A DNA stretch of 5,686 bases from DASWYB01 sp036405195 (lineage in GTDB: Bacteria; Patescibacteriota; UBA1384; 2-12-FULL-50-11; DASWYB01): NCBI GenBank assembly GCA_036405195.1, contig DASWYB010000012.1, forward strand, positions 1 to 5,686. Direction: 5' to 3'. The position numbers and the translations under genes were made by a program. Of the stretch, positions 1-5,636 are shown in pieces. Within the stretch, counting starts at the first letter, position 1, and each line of letters starts with the position of its first letter. The notes beneath the pieces are model-generated. The model saw only the letters and a list, made by a program, of their open reading frames with translations, did not search any database and had not been told where the DNA came from.

Positions 1-618
1 GTGAACCCCATCAACACTACGGTTAGTCCACCAGTGAAGCCACGAAATCTCACCGTCACCAACGATGGCACCAACTTACTCTCACTACGCTGGGATTCGA
101 GTTATGGCGCCACGGAGTATTCTGTTTTCCGTAGTCCAACCAATAATCTTGCCGGAGCAGAACAAGTCGGCACGAACGTAGCAACCTCGCGAGCTACGGA
201 TACGCTAAGCATTAACGACCACTCAACCTACTACTATTGGGTGAGAGCTTACAAACCCAATGCCATCGTGGGGTCAGAAGCGGAGGGACCGGTTAGTATT
301 ACGCTTAACGCTACGCTTCGGACACCGCGTTTTTACCGAGTTCAAGAATTAAGCGGAAAAAAGATTCGTCTAGAATGGGAGACATACCTTGAAATGAACG
401 GCACGCGAGCCAACGACAGCTGGGAAATCTGGCGCAAAGAAGATGGAGCGAGCGAATTTACTAAAGTGTACGAAGGCATGAGTAACACAACATCGAAATG
501 GACTGACACCTTGCCTAAGGCTAAAACCCGTTACTACTACAAAATGCGTGCCTACAAGACGATTCGTGGTGAACGCCTTTACTCTGACTTCTCGAACGAG
601 ACCAGCGCCAAAAGCTAA
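1..618 (+). CDS. Fibronectin type III repeat protein, C-terminal part (5' end outside the window)
   Basis: The visible 205 residues hold two tandem fibronectin type III domains, about residues 11-102 and 106-203. Each shows the expected core tryptophan (W31 in LRWD, W126 in LEWE) and the Tyr-rich F/G strand (YYYWVRAY near 77-84, YYYKMRAY near 178-185). FN3 repeats in bacteria usually act as spacers or adhesive modules of exported proteins, so a cell-surface or secreted role is likely, but the active or anchoring part would lie upstream and cannot be seen. The frame is open to the left edge. The GTG at position 1 sits in a Pro/Thr-rich stretch that reads like an inter-domain linker, so I treat it as an internal Val codon rather than a start. 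There is no C-terminal LPXTG motif or membrane helix: the protein ends shortly after the second domain. It is the last gene of its transcript, followed 16 nt later by a terminator. Confidence 0.85.
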   Translation: MNPINTTVSPPVKPRNLTVTNDGTNLLSLRWDSSYGATEYSVFRSPTNNLAGAEQVGTNVATSRATDTLSINDHSTYYYWVRAYKPNAIVGSEAEGPVSITLNATLRTPRFYRVQELSGKKIRLEWETYLEMNGTRANDSWEIWRKEDGASEFTKVYEGMSNTTSKWTDTLPKAKTRYYYKMRAYKTIRGERLYSDFSNETSAKS

Positions 619-634
619 CATATGCACACCATAC

Positions 635-667
635 AAAAGAGCGACCCCGTGAGAGGTCGCTCTTTTT
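635..667. terminator. Bidirectional intrinsic terminator between convergent genes
   Basis: A perfect 12-bp stem pairs 635-646 (AAAAGAGCGACC) with 655-666 (GGTCGCTCTTTT) around an 8-nt loop. A run of five T follows the GC-rich core on the plus strand (663-667), and the AAAA at 635-638 supplies the U-tract for minus-strand transcripts. It lies 16 nt after the FN3 stop and 10 nt past the stop of the minus-strand DHH gene, so it can end both. Confidence 0.87.
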
Positions 668-676
668 AGACTCTTA

Positions 677-1831
677 CTATGCCGTACGGCGACGTTCCCA
701 GAAAGCAGTGACTTCTCGTAGTACCCGTTCTTCGGCGGCCGAGAGAGAGTCATCAATGAGGGCGCCAGCTGCAACGTCATGGCCACCACCACCCAAAGCT
801 TTAGCGACTTCAGAGACCGGGATACCTTTCTCGACTGATCGAAAACTAATATGGATACCGTCTTCTTTTTCGGTTAAAAGGAAAACAAATGCAACGCCTT
901 GAGCCGTCTTAAGCAACTCATCAATCAAGCCTTTCGTCTCGGCCACATCGGCGCCGGCATCGGCAAAGTCTTGTTTAGAAAGCTTTGCCCAAAGGATACG
1001 CAAATCAGGCCGTTCCTGAATGTTGGCAAGAGCCTTACCCCAGAGCTTAAGTGTCCAAATTGGCTTTACCTTATATAAGTGATGGACAATTTCTTGCTGA
1101 CGGGCACCAGCGGCGACAAGTTGTGCGGCGACAGTAAGAGACTTTGGTGTCGTATTTTGGTTTTTGAAGCTTGACGTGTCAGTCGTAATTCCGGTAAGCA
1201 AGTTTGTGGCAACATCAGCGTCAATAAGCTGAACATCGCGACCTAACGCCTCGAGGAGAGAAACTAAAATTTCAGCTGTAGAAGTGGCAGTAACGTCAAC
1301 CCAGTTAACAGCACCGAACTGTTCGTTATCTGGGTGGTGATCAATGTTAACCAGCGGAGTCTCGTAGAAAAGGGTTGCGTGCTTATTATAAAAGTCGCCT
1401 AACCGATCAATCGAATTACAATCGAGAGTAATAATAAGGTCAACTTCGTAGCCGCTACCTTCAAACGTAACATTTTCGGGCTGAAGTTGGCCGTGAGCAG
1501 GCGTGACAACAATCATCACACGGTGATTGGCTTCGTCTCGTTTATAGCCAAGCTTTTGCAAACCCGTGTTGGCAATATCCACCGAAATAACAAAATCGCC
1601 ACGGAGCGGTAGTTCGGTTTGCAAATCGTTCACACCAGGCATAAAACGGAACGAAGGAGAGAAACGATCGTCCACAACGGCTGTGACTTTTTTATTTAAT
1701 TTTGTCAGTGCGCTCGAAAGAGCGAGCAAACTACCCAAAGCATCGCCATCCGGCTGGGTGTGTGTAAGTAAAAGGATTTTTTCAGCGGACTTAATCCGCT
1801 CGAGTGTTTGCTGTTTGGGGGTGAGCTCCAT
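677..1831 (-). CDS. DHH/DHHA1 phosphoesterase, NrnA-like (oligoribonuclease / pAp phosphatase type)
   Basis: This 384-residue cytoplasmic protein has the full set of DHH metal-binding motifs: motif I HTQPDGDALGS (H24, D28, D30), motif II LDCNSIDRLG (D137), motif III NIDHHP (D164, H165, H166) and motif IV GITTDTSSF (D218). The C-terminal DHHA1 substrate domain is marked by FRS (330-332) and GGGGH (347-351). Characterised NrnA-type members use Mn2+ to cleave short oligoribonucleotides or c-di-nucleotide-derived dinucleotides and to dephosphorylate pAp; which of these applies here is not visible. It is about 70 residues longer than Bacillus NrnA, mainly through a roughly 50-residue insert (about 77-129) between motifs I and II. 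The ATG at 1831 is preceded by AGGAG at an 8-nt spacing, and the helix-then-strand N-terminus fits the family. The gene ends with tandem stops, TAG then TAA. It is transcribed alone, divergent from rpsT and convergent with the FN3 gene. Confidence 0.92.
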   Translation of the reverse strand: MELTPKQQTLERIKSAEKILLLTHTQPDGDALGSLLALSSALTKLNKKVTAVVDDRFSPSFRFMPGVNDLQTELPLRGDFVISVDIANTGLQKLGYKRDEANHRVMIVVTPAHGQLQPENVTFEGSGYEVDLIITLDCNSIDRLGDFYNKHATLFYETPLVNIDHHPDNEQFGAVNWVDVTATSTAEILVSLLEALGRDVQLIDADVATNLLTGITTDTSSFKNQNTTPKSLTVAAQLVAAGARQQEIVHHLYKVKPIWTLKLWGKALANIQERPDLRILWAKLSKQDFADAGADVAETKGLIDELLKTAQGVAFVFLLTEKEDGIHISFRSVEKGIPVSEVAKALGGGGHDVAAGALIDDSLSAAEERVLREVTAFWERRRTA

Positions 1832-1897
1832 GGGAAGTTCTCCTCGTTTCTTAAGCCTTTTACACCAGGCTTCTACACCCCTCCAAGTGTTGATGCG

Positions 1898-1926
1898 ATC
1901 ATACCACCTTTTACGATGTCCGTCAA
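1898..1926 (-). promoter_or_regulatory. Predicted sigma70-type promoter for the DHH gene
   Basis: On the minus strand, TTGACG (1926-1921) and TATGAT (1903-1898) are separated by exactly 17 bp, and each hexamer matches consensus at 5 of 6 positions. The expected start is near 1891, giving a leader of about 60 nt. That leader contains a small 5-bp hairpin (AAGCC...GGCTT) and the AGGAG ribosome-binding site. This is a sequence match only. Confidence 0.6.
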
Positions 1927-1962
1927 AGGAGGACTTAACGAGTGAATGGCAGGATATCCGTC

Positions 1963-1991
1963 TTTACAGAACAAGGGAAATCAGATACAAT
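1963..1991 (+). promoter_or_regulatory. Predicted sigma70-type promoter for rpsT-lepB
   Basis: TTTACA (1963-1968) and TACAAT (1986-1991) are separated by 17 bp, each hexamer matching consensus at 5 of 6 positions. The predicted start is near 1998, leaving a leader of about 68 nt before the rpsT ATG. It lies back to back with the DHH promoter, the two -35 elements being 36 bp apart, so the region is a compact divergent control region. Confidence 0.68.
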
Positions 1992-2009
1992 AGTGGCTGT
2001 AACTACTTG

Positions 2010-2042
2010 CCAGGAGGCATCTCAAAAAGAGATTGCCTATGG
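2010..2042 (+). promoter_or_regulatory. Leader hairpin upstream of rpsT (candidate regulatory structure)
   Basis: AGGCATCTC (2015-2023) pairs with GAGATTGCCT (2029-2038) around an A5 loop, with one bulged T. The stem can be extended by CCA/TGG (2010-2012 with 2040-2042) across a small internal loop. An AGGAGG (2012-2017) that resembles a ribosome-binding site is caught in the left arm, and an in-frame ATG (2039-2041) sits at the right arm. In E. coli, S20 represses translation of its own mRNA; whether this hairpin plays such a part is inference. Confidence 0.35.
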
Positions 2043-2048
2043 TTTTAA

Positions 2049-2067
2049 GTAAAAGGAAGACTTTTAT
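2049..2067 (+). promoter_or_regulatory. Small hairpin holding the rpsT ribosome-binding site and start codon
   Basis: TAAAAG (2050-2055) pairs with CTTTTA (2061-2066) around the loop GAAGA, with a possible closing G-U pair (2049/2067). The Shine-Dalgarno AAGGAAG (2053-2059) spans the left arm and the loop, and the first bases of the ATG at 2066 are in the right arm. The stem is AU-rich with a single G-C pair, so it would be only weakly stable on its own. Confidence 0.3.
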
Positions 2068-2335
2068 GCCAATCAGCGCATCAGCAAAGAAATCACTCCG
2101 TGTCGGTCAACGCCGTGCCCTCGAAAATAAGGCTTGGAAGATGCGTGTAAAAAACACGCTGAAAAAGACCACTGCTGAAACTCTCAGCGTCGCTTTTAGC
2201 GTTCTCGACAAAGCAGCCAAACGGCACGTGATTCATGCCAATAAAGCCGATCGTCTCAAAGCTCGCTTAGCCAAGCGATTTAGCACTGCCGCTACCGAAA
2301 CCGTAGCAGCCCCTGCTAAAACAGCTAAGAAGTAA
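2066..2335 (+). CDS. rpsT: 30S ribosomal protein S20
   Basis: This is an 89-residue, strongly basic, helical protein, close to the usual 85-90 residues of S20. S20 binds 16S rRNA early in 30S assembly as a three-helix bundle. The N-terminus MPISASAKKSLRVGQRRALEN matches the family pattern (Met-Pro, Ser-Ala-Lys-Lys, then an Arg-rich helix). The segment around 49-71 (DKAAKRHVIHANKADRLKARL) is the typical S20 signature containing the conserved H-N/K-A-R/L-K pattern. The last ~17 residues form an Ala/Thr/Lys tail. The frame is open 11 codons further up to 2033, but those residues do not resemble S20, and ATG 2066 has AAGGAAG six nt before it, so I place the start there. It is first in a probable operon with the signal peptidase gene, 29 nt downstream with no terminator between. 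Confidence 0.93.
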   Translation: MPISASAKKSLRVGQRRALENKAWKMRVKNTLKKTTAETLSVAFSVLDKAAKRHVIHANKADRLKARLAKRFSTAATETVAAPAKTAKK

Positions 2336-2364
2336 GACGACCGAACAATCCTGTAGGAGGGATA

Positions 2365-2919
2365 ATGAAACACAACAACCTGTTCTATCAAGCGGGTTGT
2401 TTGTTTCGTTTAGGAAGCACAACGCTCGTTGTGATTGCACTTTTAGCGTTAGTGAAACATTTTGTCTTCGACATTTTACCCTTAAGCGGCGTGAGCATGT
2501 ATCCAACATATCACGACCGAGACACCTATATTTTAAATAAAATTAGCTACGTCACCGGACAACCCCACCGTGGGGACGTTGTGGTGCTCCGTTTCCCCGG
2601 CGACCCGGAACGGGCACGATATATTAAACGCCTTATTGGCCTACCAGGCGAGCATCTCGCTATTAAAGATGGCAAAGTTTTTATTAACGACGAACTCCTT
2701 TCAGAATCTTATATTGCCGACGATATGATCACCGAAGGATTTAACTACCCTGATATTACCCTCGGGACCGATCAATACTACCTCGTTGGCGATAATCGTC
2801 CTCTTTCCAGCGACTCTCGCACTTGGGGGACCGCCAGTAAAAGCGACTTTATAGGTAAAGTCTTCTATATCGTCTGGCCGTTTAATCGGGCCCGGCCAAT
2901 ACCGTCGCCCGTCTACTAA
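2365..2919 (+). CDS. lepB: Signal peptidase I (type I leader peptidase)
   Basis: This 184-residue membrane-bound serine protease cleaves signal peptides from exported proteins on the outer face of the membrane. It has one N-terminal membrane helix (about 17-38), then all the S26 family boxes: SGVSMYPT (41-48) with the catalytic Ser44, RGDVVVLRFP (69-78), RYIKRLIGLPGE (85-96) with the catalytic Lys88, and GDNRPLSSDSRTWG (142-155). The single anchor and short length are like the Gram-positive SipS type rather than the two-helix E. coli LepB. ATG 2365 has AGGAGG four nt upstream. It follows rpsT closely and probably depends on the same promoter. The final codons and the TAA lie inside the downstream palindromic terminator. 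The FN3 protein and other exported proteins would be its natural substrates, which is inference. Confidence 0.95.
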   Translation: MKHNNLFYQAGCLFRLGSTTLVVIALLALVKHFVFDILPLSGVSMYPTYHDRDTYILNKISYVTGQPHRGDVVVLRFPGDPERARYIKRLIGLPGEHLAIKDGKVFINDELLSESYIADDMITEGFNYPDITLGTDQYYLVGDNRPLSSDSRTWGTASKSDFIGKVFYIVWPFNRARPIPSPVY

Positions 2920-2958
2920 AAAAGAAGGAGCGCTCGAGCGCTCCTTCTTTTTTAGTAG
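2913..2958. terminator. Perfect 46-bp palindrome acting as a bidirectional terminator
   Basis: The two 23-bp arms (2913-2935 and 2936-2958) are exact reverse complements centred on CTCGAG, with no loop other than the TCGA tip. The core is GC-rich (GAAGGAGCGC), and six T follow it on each strand (2948-2953 for plus; the A6 at 2918-2923 gives the minus-strand U-tract). It starts inside the lepB coding end, includes its TAA, and stops 7 nt short of the stop codon of the minus-strand DUF2207-like gene, so it serves both convergent genes. Confidence 0.9.
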
Positions 2959-2965
2959 GGAGAAC

Positions 2966-4495
2966 CTATGCCACGTCGGGAGGGCGAGCCGCAACGAGAT
3001 GACCCGACAGATATTCAACAACCGATATAATCGATTCCTGATAATCTTTAGCTGTATAGGGAGTATGTTCCGTACTAAACCACTTGGGCAAGGTGAGAAC
3101 TTCATTTTCCCAACGCGCAATCCAGGCATGTTCGCACTCAAACGTGAGCGCATATGGTAAGTATGCAAAAAACTCACTCGACTTCGATGTCCCAATTGGC
3201 TTTTTCCACGTCAGGTAGTTACGGAATCCCATCCACTGCTTTAAAATTTGATTACCTCGATCAGTGCGTCGGGGCAACCCTGGCGTCATATTCACAATGA
3301 TGAGCGACGCAATCATTGCCCCCACCCACACAAAGAGAATGTATGCCGGCTCGGGCAAGTTAAACGAACCATAGATCAGAGCCGCTAAAGATATAAAGAA
3401 AAGAACCATACCGACAATTTTATATTTTAAGTAGTACTTATTCGGGGACTGAATAAAAAAGCCTTCGGCAACGACCGCATCGTAGATGTTGACAAAGGTC
3501 ATCGCAATTTTCGAGCTAAACAATTCGCTCTCTAGTCCTGCTTCGATTGATTTTGAACGGCTGGCAAACCCTTCTTGTCCAAAGATTTGATGAAGCAAGA
3601 GAACCTCAAAGGGACGAAGCGTATTAGCTTGCTGACCATAGAGGGCGCCCCCTTTACTAAAGGTAACGTTCATGTCGGAGCCATGATGGATAATTAAAAA
3701 GCCTCGATTCGCCAGATCAAAAAGGGTGGCGGCAATTTCTCGCTTGCCAATTTGACCGTGATAAAGTGCTCCTACCACTGCAGGAGGAAGCGCCTGGGGA
3801 GCTAATGGGTATACTTGATTATTAGAGACTTGTTTATAGGCTTTTATTTTTTTAAGGATTAAAAACCCTAATACCAGCAATGTAAAAGTAGGAATAACGA
3901 AGAGACCAAAGTTAATCCAGAACGGCAGCGAGAGCGACGAGGCATACGATTGGATAGCCCCAATCGGACTTAACTTAAGGTAGCCTTCTGGGAAGGTGAA
4001 ACCAATCGAAAGTTCCGCCCCTTCAAAGATGTCCTGGGCGTAAAAAGTCACCGTCTGGCGATCATTGGAAACGAAGCGGGAATTACCCACCCCATGAACC
4101 GCGTAAATATGAGGAGACACAGTATCCATACTATCGACCGAAAAAGGCAAAGTTACTTTAGCTTCTACAGATCGGGTGTACACATCGGCTTTAGGAATGA
4201 GGACTAATAAAAATTTTCCCCGGCCTTCGGAATACGTAATCGCACCCGGAACCGTTCGACCATTGACGACCGTCCGACCGTTAGGGTGGACAACAATATC
4301 GTAAGAAACTTGACTCCCCTCGGTTTGAGGCGCGAGAGCCCGAGGCAGATCAGTCGAAGCTTGTGGCGTTTGACTTTCAGCATAGTAGCGCACGCCTACT
4401 ATCCCTGTAAGCGTGACTAAACACAGCAAAAAAAGATTAAGCTGCTTGTAATAAAATGTCGTCCCTTTAAAAATTTCCCGTAGTACGGGCAGCAC
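2966..4495 (-). CDS. DUF2207-like predicted membrane protein
   Basis: From the start chosen this is a 509-residue membrane protein of unknown function. A signal/anchor helix (about 20-38) is followed by a probably external beta-rich domain (about 60-185), a second helix (about 192-215), a cytoplasmic segment, a close pair of helices (about 358-377 and 384-402), and a C-terminal cytoplasmic part. DUF2207 resemblance rests on the segment ALPPAVVGALYHGQIGKRE with DLANRGFLII just after (about 236-269), the following LRPFEVLLLHQIFG, and the C-terminal FFAYLPYAL...W pattern near 442-460. The external domain seems short and lacks an obvious copy of the usual N-terminal arginine-proline motif. The frame can be extended to GTG 4528 or ATG 4510, but neither has a ribosome-binding site, whereas GTG 4495 has AAGGAGG at 5 nt. 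It follows holA by 57 nt with no terminator, so the two are probably cotranscribed. No catalytic motif is visible. Confidence 0.82.
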   Translation of the reverse strand: MLPVLREIFKGTTFYYKQLNLFLLCLVTLTGIVGVRYYAESQTPQASTDLPRALAPQTEGSQVSYDIVVHPNGRTVVNGRTVPGAITYSEGRGKFLLVLIPKADVYTRSVEAKVTLPFSVDSMDTVSPHIYAVHGVGNSRFVSNDRQTVTFYAQDIFEGAELSIGFTFPEGYLKLSPIGAIQSYASSLSLPFWINFGLFVIPTFTLLVLGFLILKKIKAYKQVSNNQVYPLAPQALPPAVVGALYHGQIGKREIAATLFDLANRGFLIIHHGSDMNVTFSKGGALYGQQANTLRPFEVLLLHQIFGQEGFASRSKSIEAGLESELFSSKIAMTFVNIYDAVVAEGFFIQSPNKYYLKYKIVGMVLFFISLAALIYGSFNLPEPAYILFVWVGAMIASLIIVNMTPGLPRRTDRGNQILKQWMGFRNYLTWKKPIGTSKSSEFFAYLPYALTFECEHAWIARWENEVLTLPKWFSTEHTPYTAKDYQESIISVVEYLSGHLVAARPPDVA

Positions 4496-4500
4496 GTATC

Positions 4501-4507
4501 CCTCCTT
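4501..4507 (-). promoter_or_regulatory. Ribosome-binding site that decides the DUF2207-like start
   Basis: On the minus strand a full AAGGAGG lies 5 nt before the GTG at 4495. If translation began at GTG 4528 or ATG 4510 this perfect site would fall inside the coding region (K8-E9-G10 of the longer frame) and those starts would have none. This favours the shorter protein. Confidence 0.6.
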
Positions 4508-4552
4508 CATAAGACCGGAGCGGTTCACATCGAATCGTGTGAGCGAAGTATG

Positions 4553-5545
4553 TTAAGACAGTTGAGCCTTCTTATTTAAGGTATCATGCAGGCGCACGAT
4601 CAGCAACAAAATTCCAAGGGATCCTGGCGTTGATCCATCTTTAACTTCTCGGTCAAAACGGATCAACGAACGGTAACAACGCTTTAACGACACAATCGAA
4701 AGAGTGCGCGCAAGCGGCAAACTCAGTTTGACGACAAATGGCTTAACCCCCGAACGTTGAGCAATAGATTCCATACGCGTATCTCCTGTTTGTAAACAAG
4801 CAACAATTTTTGCCCAGGTACGAATCTGACTTGCCAATGTACCGGCTAGCAGCATCGGATCAGCGTGAGTGATTAATGATCGGTAGAGACGGATTGCTTG
4901 CGGAAGATTTCCGTCCCGCAGCGCATCCATTAATGCAAACGCCGGCTCTTCGTGTTGCGCTAGAGAAAGCTCTTTTATTTCGACGTCGGTAATTGCTTGT
5001 TTTCCACGAGAGAGACCGGCGCATGCGAGTTTGCGAATCTCTAAATCCAATTGCCATGTATTATGGCCATAATGTAGCCCCAAAAATTGGCTCGCTGAAG
5101 GGGCAACCGTCACGCCATAATTCTGAGCGATTTGCTGAATTCGCCGAATGAGTTCAGCCCCTTGCGGAACAGCATGTTCATCATTTTTAACATGCTTGGT
5201 AAGCCACGAATAAAGTGAGAGGCGTTTATCAGGGGATTTTGATTCATATATCACCACAAACGTTGAATCGGAAATCGTTGGCAAGAGTGCGACAATCCCT
5301 TCCTGCGTTGCCTTTGACGCTGAAAAAACATTTTTTAGGACAAACATTCGATGCGTAACCAAAAAAGGAGTGGTGAGGAGAGACTGTTTGAGCGTATCAA
5401 GCGATACGTCTTCAAGGTCATACACAATGAAATCACTCAAGCTATCTTGGTTCTTCAAAAAACGGGTTTCGATCGCCTTGAGCGCCCGATAGCTACTTAG
5501 CGTATCTCCCCCATGAATAAAATAACACTGCCGAGTAAGATCCAT
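4553..5545 (-). CDS. holA: DNA polymerase III delta subunit (clamp loader)
   Basis: The 330-residue product fits HolA, the clamp-loader subunit that opens the beta sliding clamp. The N-terminal AAA+-like domain starts with YFIHGGDTLSSYRALKAI (8-25) and, as in other delta subunits, lacks a working Walker A. It continues with TPFLVTHRMFVLKNV (59-73) and FVVIYESKSPDKR (96-108). The family hallmark Gln/Leu-rich helix reads NTWQLDLEIRKL (162-173), followed by the collar domain with FALMDALRDGN (203-213), DPMLLAGTLASQIRTW (229-244), GVKPFVVKL (266-274) and DREVKDGSTPG (298-308). The frame extends six codons to ATG 5563, but ATG 5545 gives the usual short lead into the first strand and has AAAGGA just upstream, though only 3 nt away. 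The downstream DUF2207-like gene is on the same strand with no terminator between. Overall similarity is recognisable but diverged, as is normal for delta. Confidence 0.9.
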   Translation of the reverse strand: MDLTRQCYFIHGGDTLSSYRALKAIETRFLKNQDSLSDFIVYDLEDVSLDTLKQSLLTTPFLVTHRMFVLKNVFSASKATQEGIVALLPTISDSTFVVIYESKSPDKRLSLYSWLTKHVKNDEHAVPQGAELIRRIQQIAQNYGVTVAPSASQFLGLHYGHNTWQLDLEIRKLACAGLSRGKQAITDVEIKELSLAQHEEPAFALMDALRDGNLPQAIRLYRSLITHADPMLLAGTLASQIRTWAKIVACLQTGDTRMESIAQRSGVKPFVVKLSLPLARTLSIVSLKRCYRSLIRFDREVKDGSTPGSLGILLLIVRLHDTLNKKAQLS

Positions 5546-5551
5546 GCTTCC

Positions 5552-5560
5552 TTTATAGCA
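5552..5560 (-). promoter_or_regulatory. Candidate extended -10 element for holA
   Basis: The minus strand reads TGCTATAAA (5560-5552), a TGn-extended -10 with TATAAA at 5557-5552. No good -35 lies at 16-18 bp. The predicted start falls at about 5545, which is the chosen holA ATG, so the mRNA could be leaderless or nearly so. A weak case resting on one element. Confidence 0.28.
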
Positions 5561-5587
5561 CATGTCTCAAACGAAGCTCCACGTACG

Positions 5588-5621
5588 CTCATTCCTCCTT
5601 CTCATCGTAGAGAGGAATGAG
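5588..5621. repeat. 10-bp inverted repeat in the holA divergent region
   Basis: CTCATTCCTC (5588-5597) and GAGGAATGAG (5612-5621) are exact reverse complements separated by 14 nt. GTA/TAC (5583-5585 with 5622-5624) can extend the pairing beyond a 2-nt bulge. The arms flank the -35 position of a possible plus-strand promoter, and the right arm abuts its -10, so a dimeric repressor site is possible. There is no T-run after it, so it is not an evident terminator. Confidence 0.45.
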
Positions 5622-5627
5622 TACAAT
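5599..5627 (+). promoter_or_regulatory. Candidate promoter for the gene at the right edge
   Basis: TTCTCA (5599-5604) and TACAAT (5622-5627) are spaced by 17 bp; the -10 matches at 5 of 6 positions and the -35 at 4 of 6. The predicted start is near 5634, three nt before the ATG at 5637. It overlaps the inverted repeat at 5588-5621. Confidence 0.32.
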
Positions 5628-5636
5628 GAACCCACC

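Noticed and set aside
1..3. GTG at position 1 as the true start of the FN3 gene
   Set aside because: Nothing upstream can be seen, the residues look like an inter-domain linker, and no signal peptide follows, so a gene truncated by the window is more likely.
370..792. 140-codon minus-strand open frame over the FN3 end and DHH end
   Set aside because: It is antisense to the FN3 domains, runs through the terminator and overlaps the end of the DHH gene; its composition resembles no family.
1566..2048. 160-codon plus-strand open frame antisense to the DHH N-terminus
   Set aside because: It covers the DHH motif I region on the opposite strand plus both promoters, and its product is a low-information Ser-rich sequence.
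2033..2065. Longer S20 start at TTG 2033 or ATG 2039
   Set aside because: The additional residues do not fit S20 and AGGAGG (2012-2017) is over 20 nt from ATG 2039; ATG 2066 has its own ribosome-binding site.
2701..3195. 164-codon minus-strand open frame across the lepB end and the DUF2207-like end
   Set aside because: It reads through the palindromic terminator and is out of frame with two well-supported genes.
4518..4528. 11-bp match GTGAACCGCTC on the minus strand here and on the plus strand at 5647-5657
   Set aside because: One copy lies in the probable holA-to-DUF2207 gap and the other inside a coding frame; too short and isolated to be treated as a repeat.
5546..5563. holA start at ATG 5563
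   Set aside because: No ribosome-binding site at a usable distance, and the added residues MCYKGS are not typical before the first strand; kept only as an alternative.
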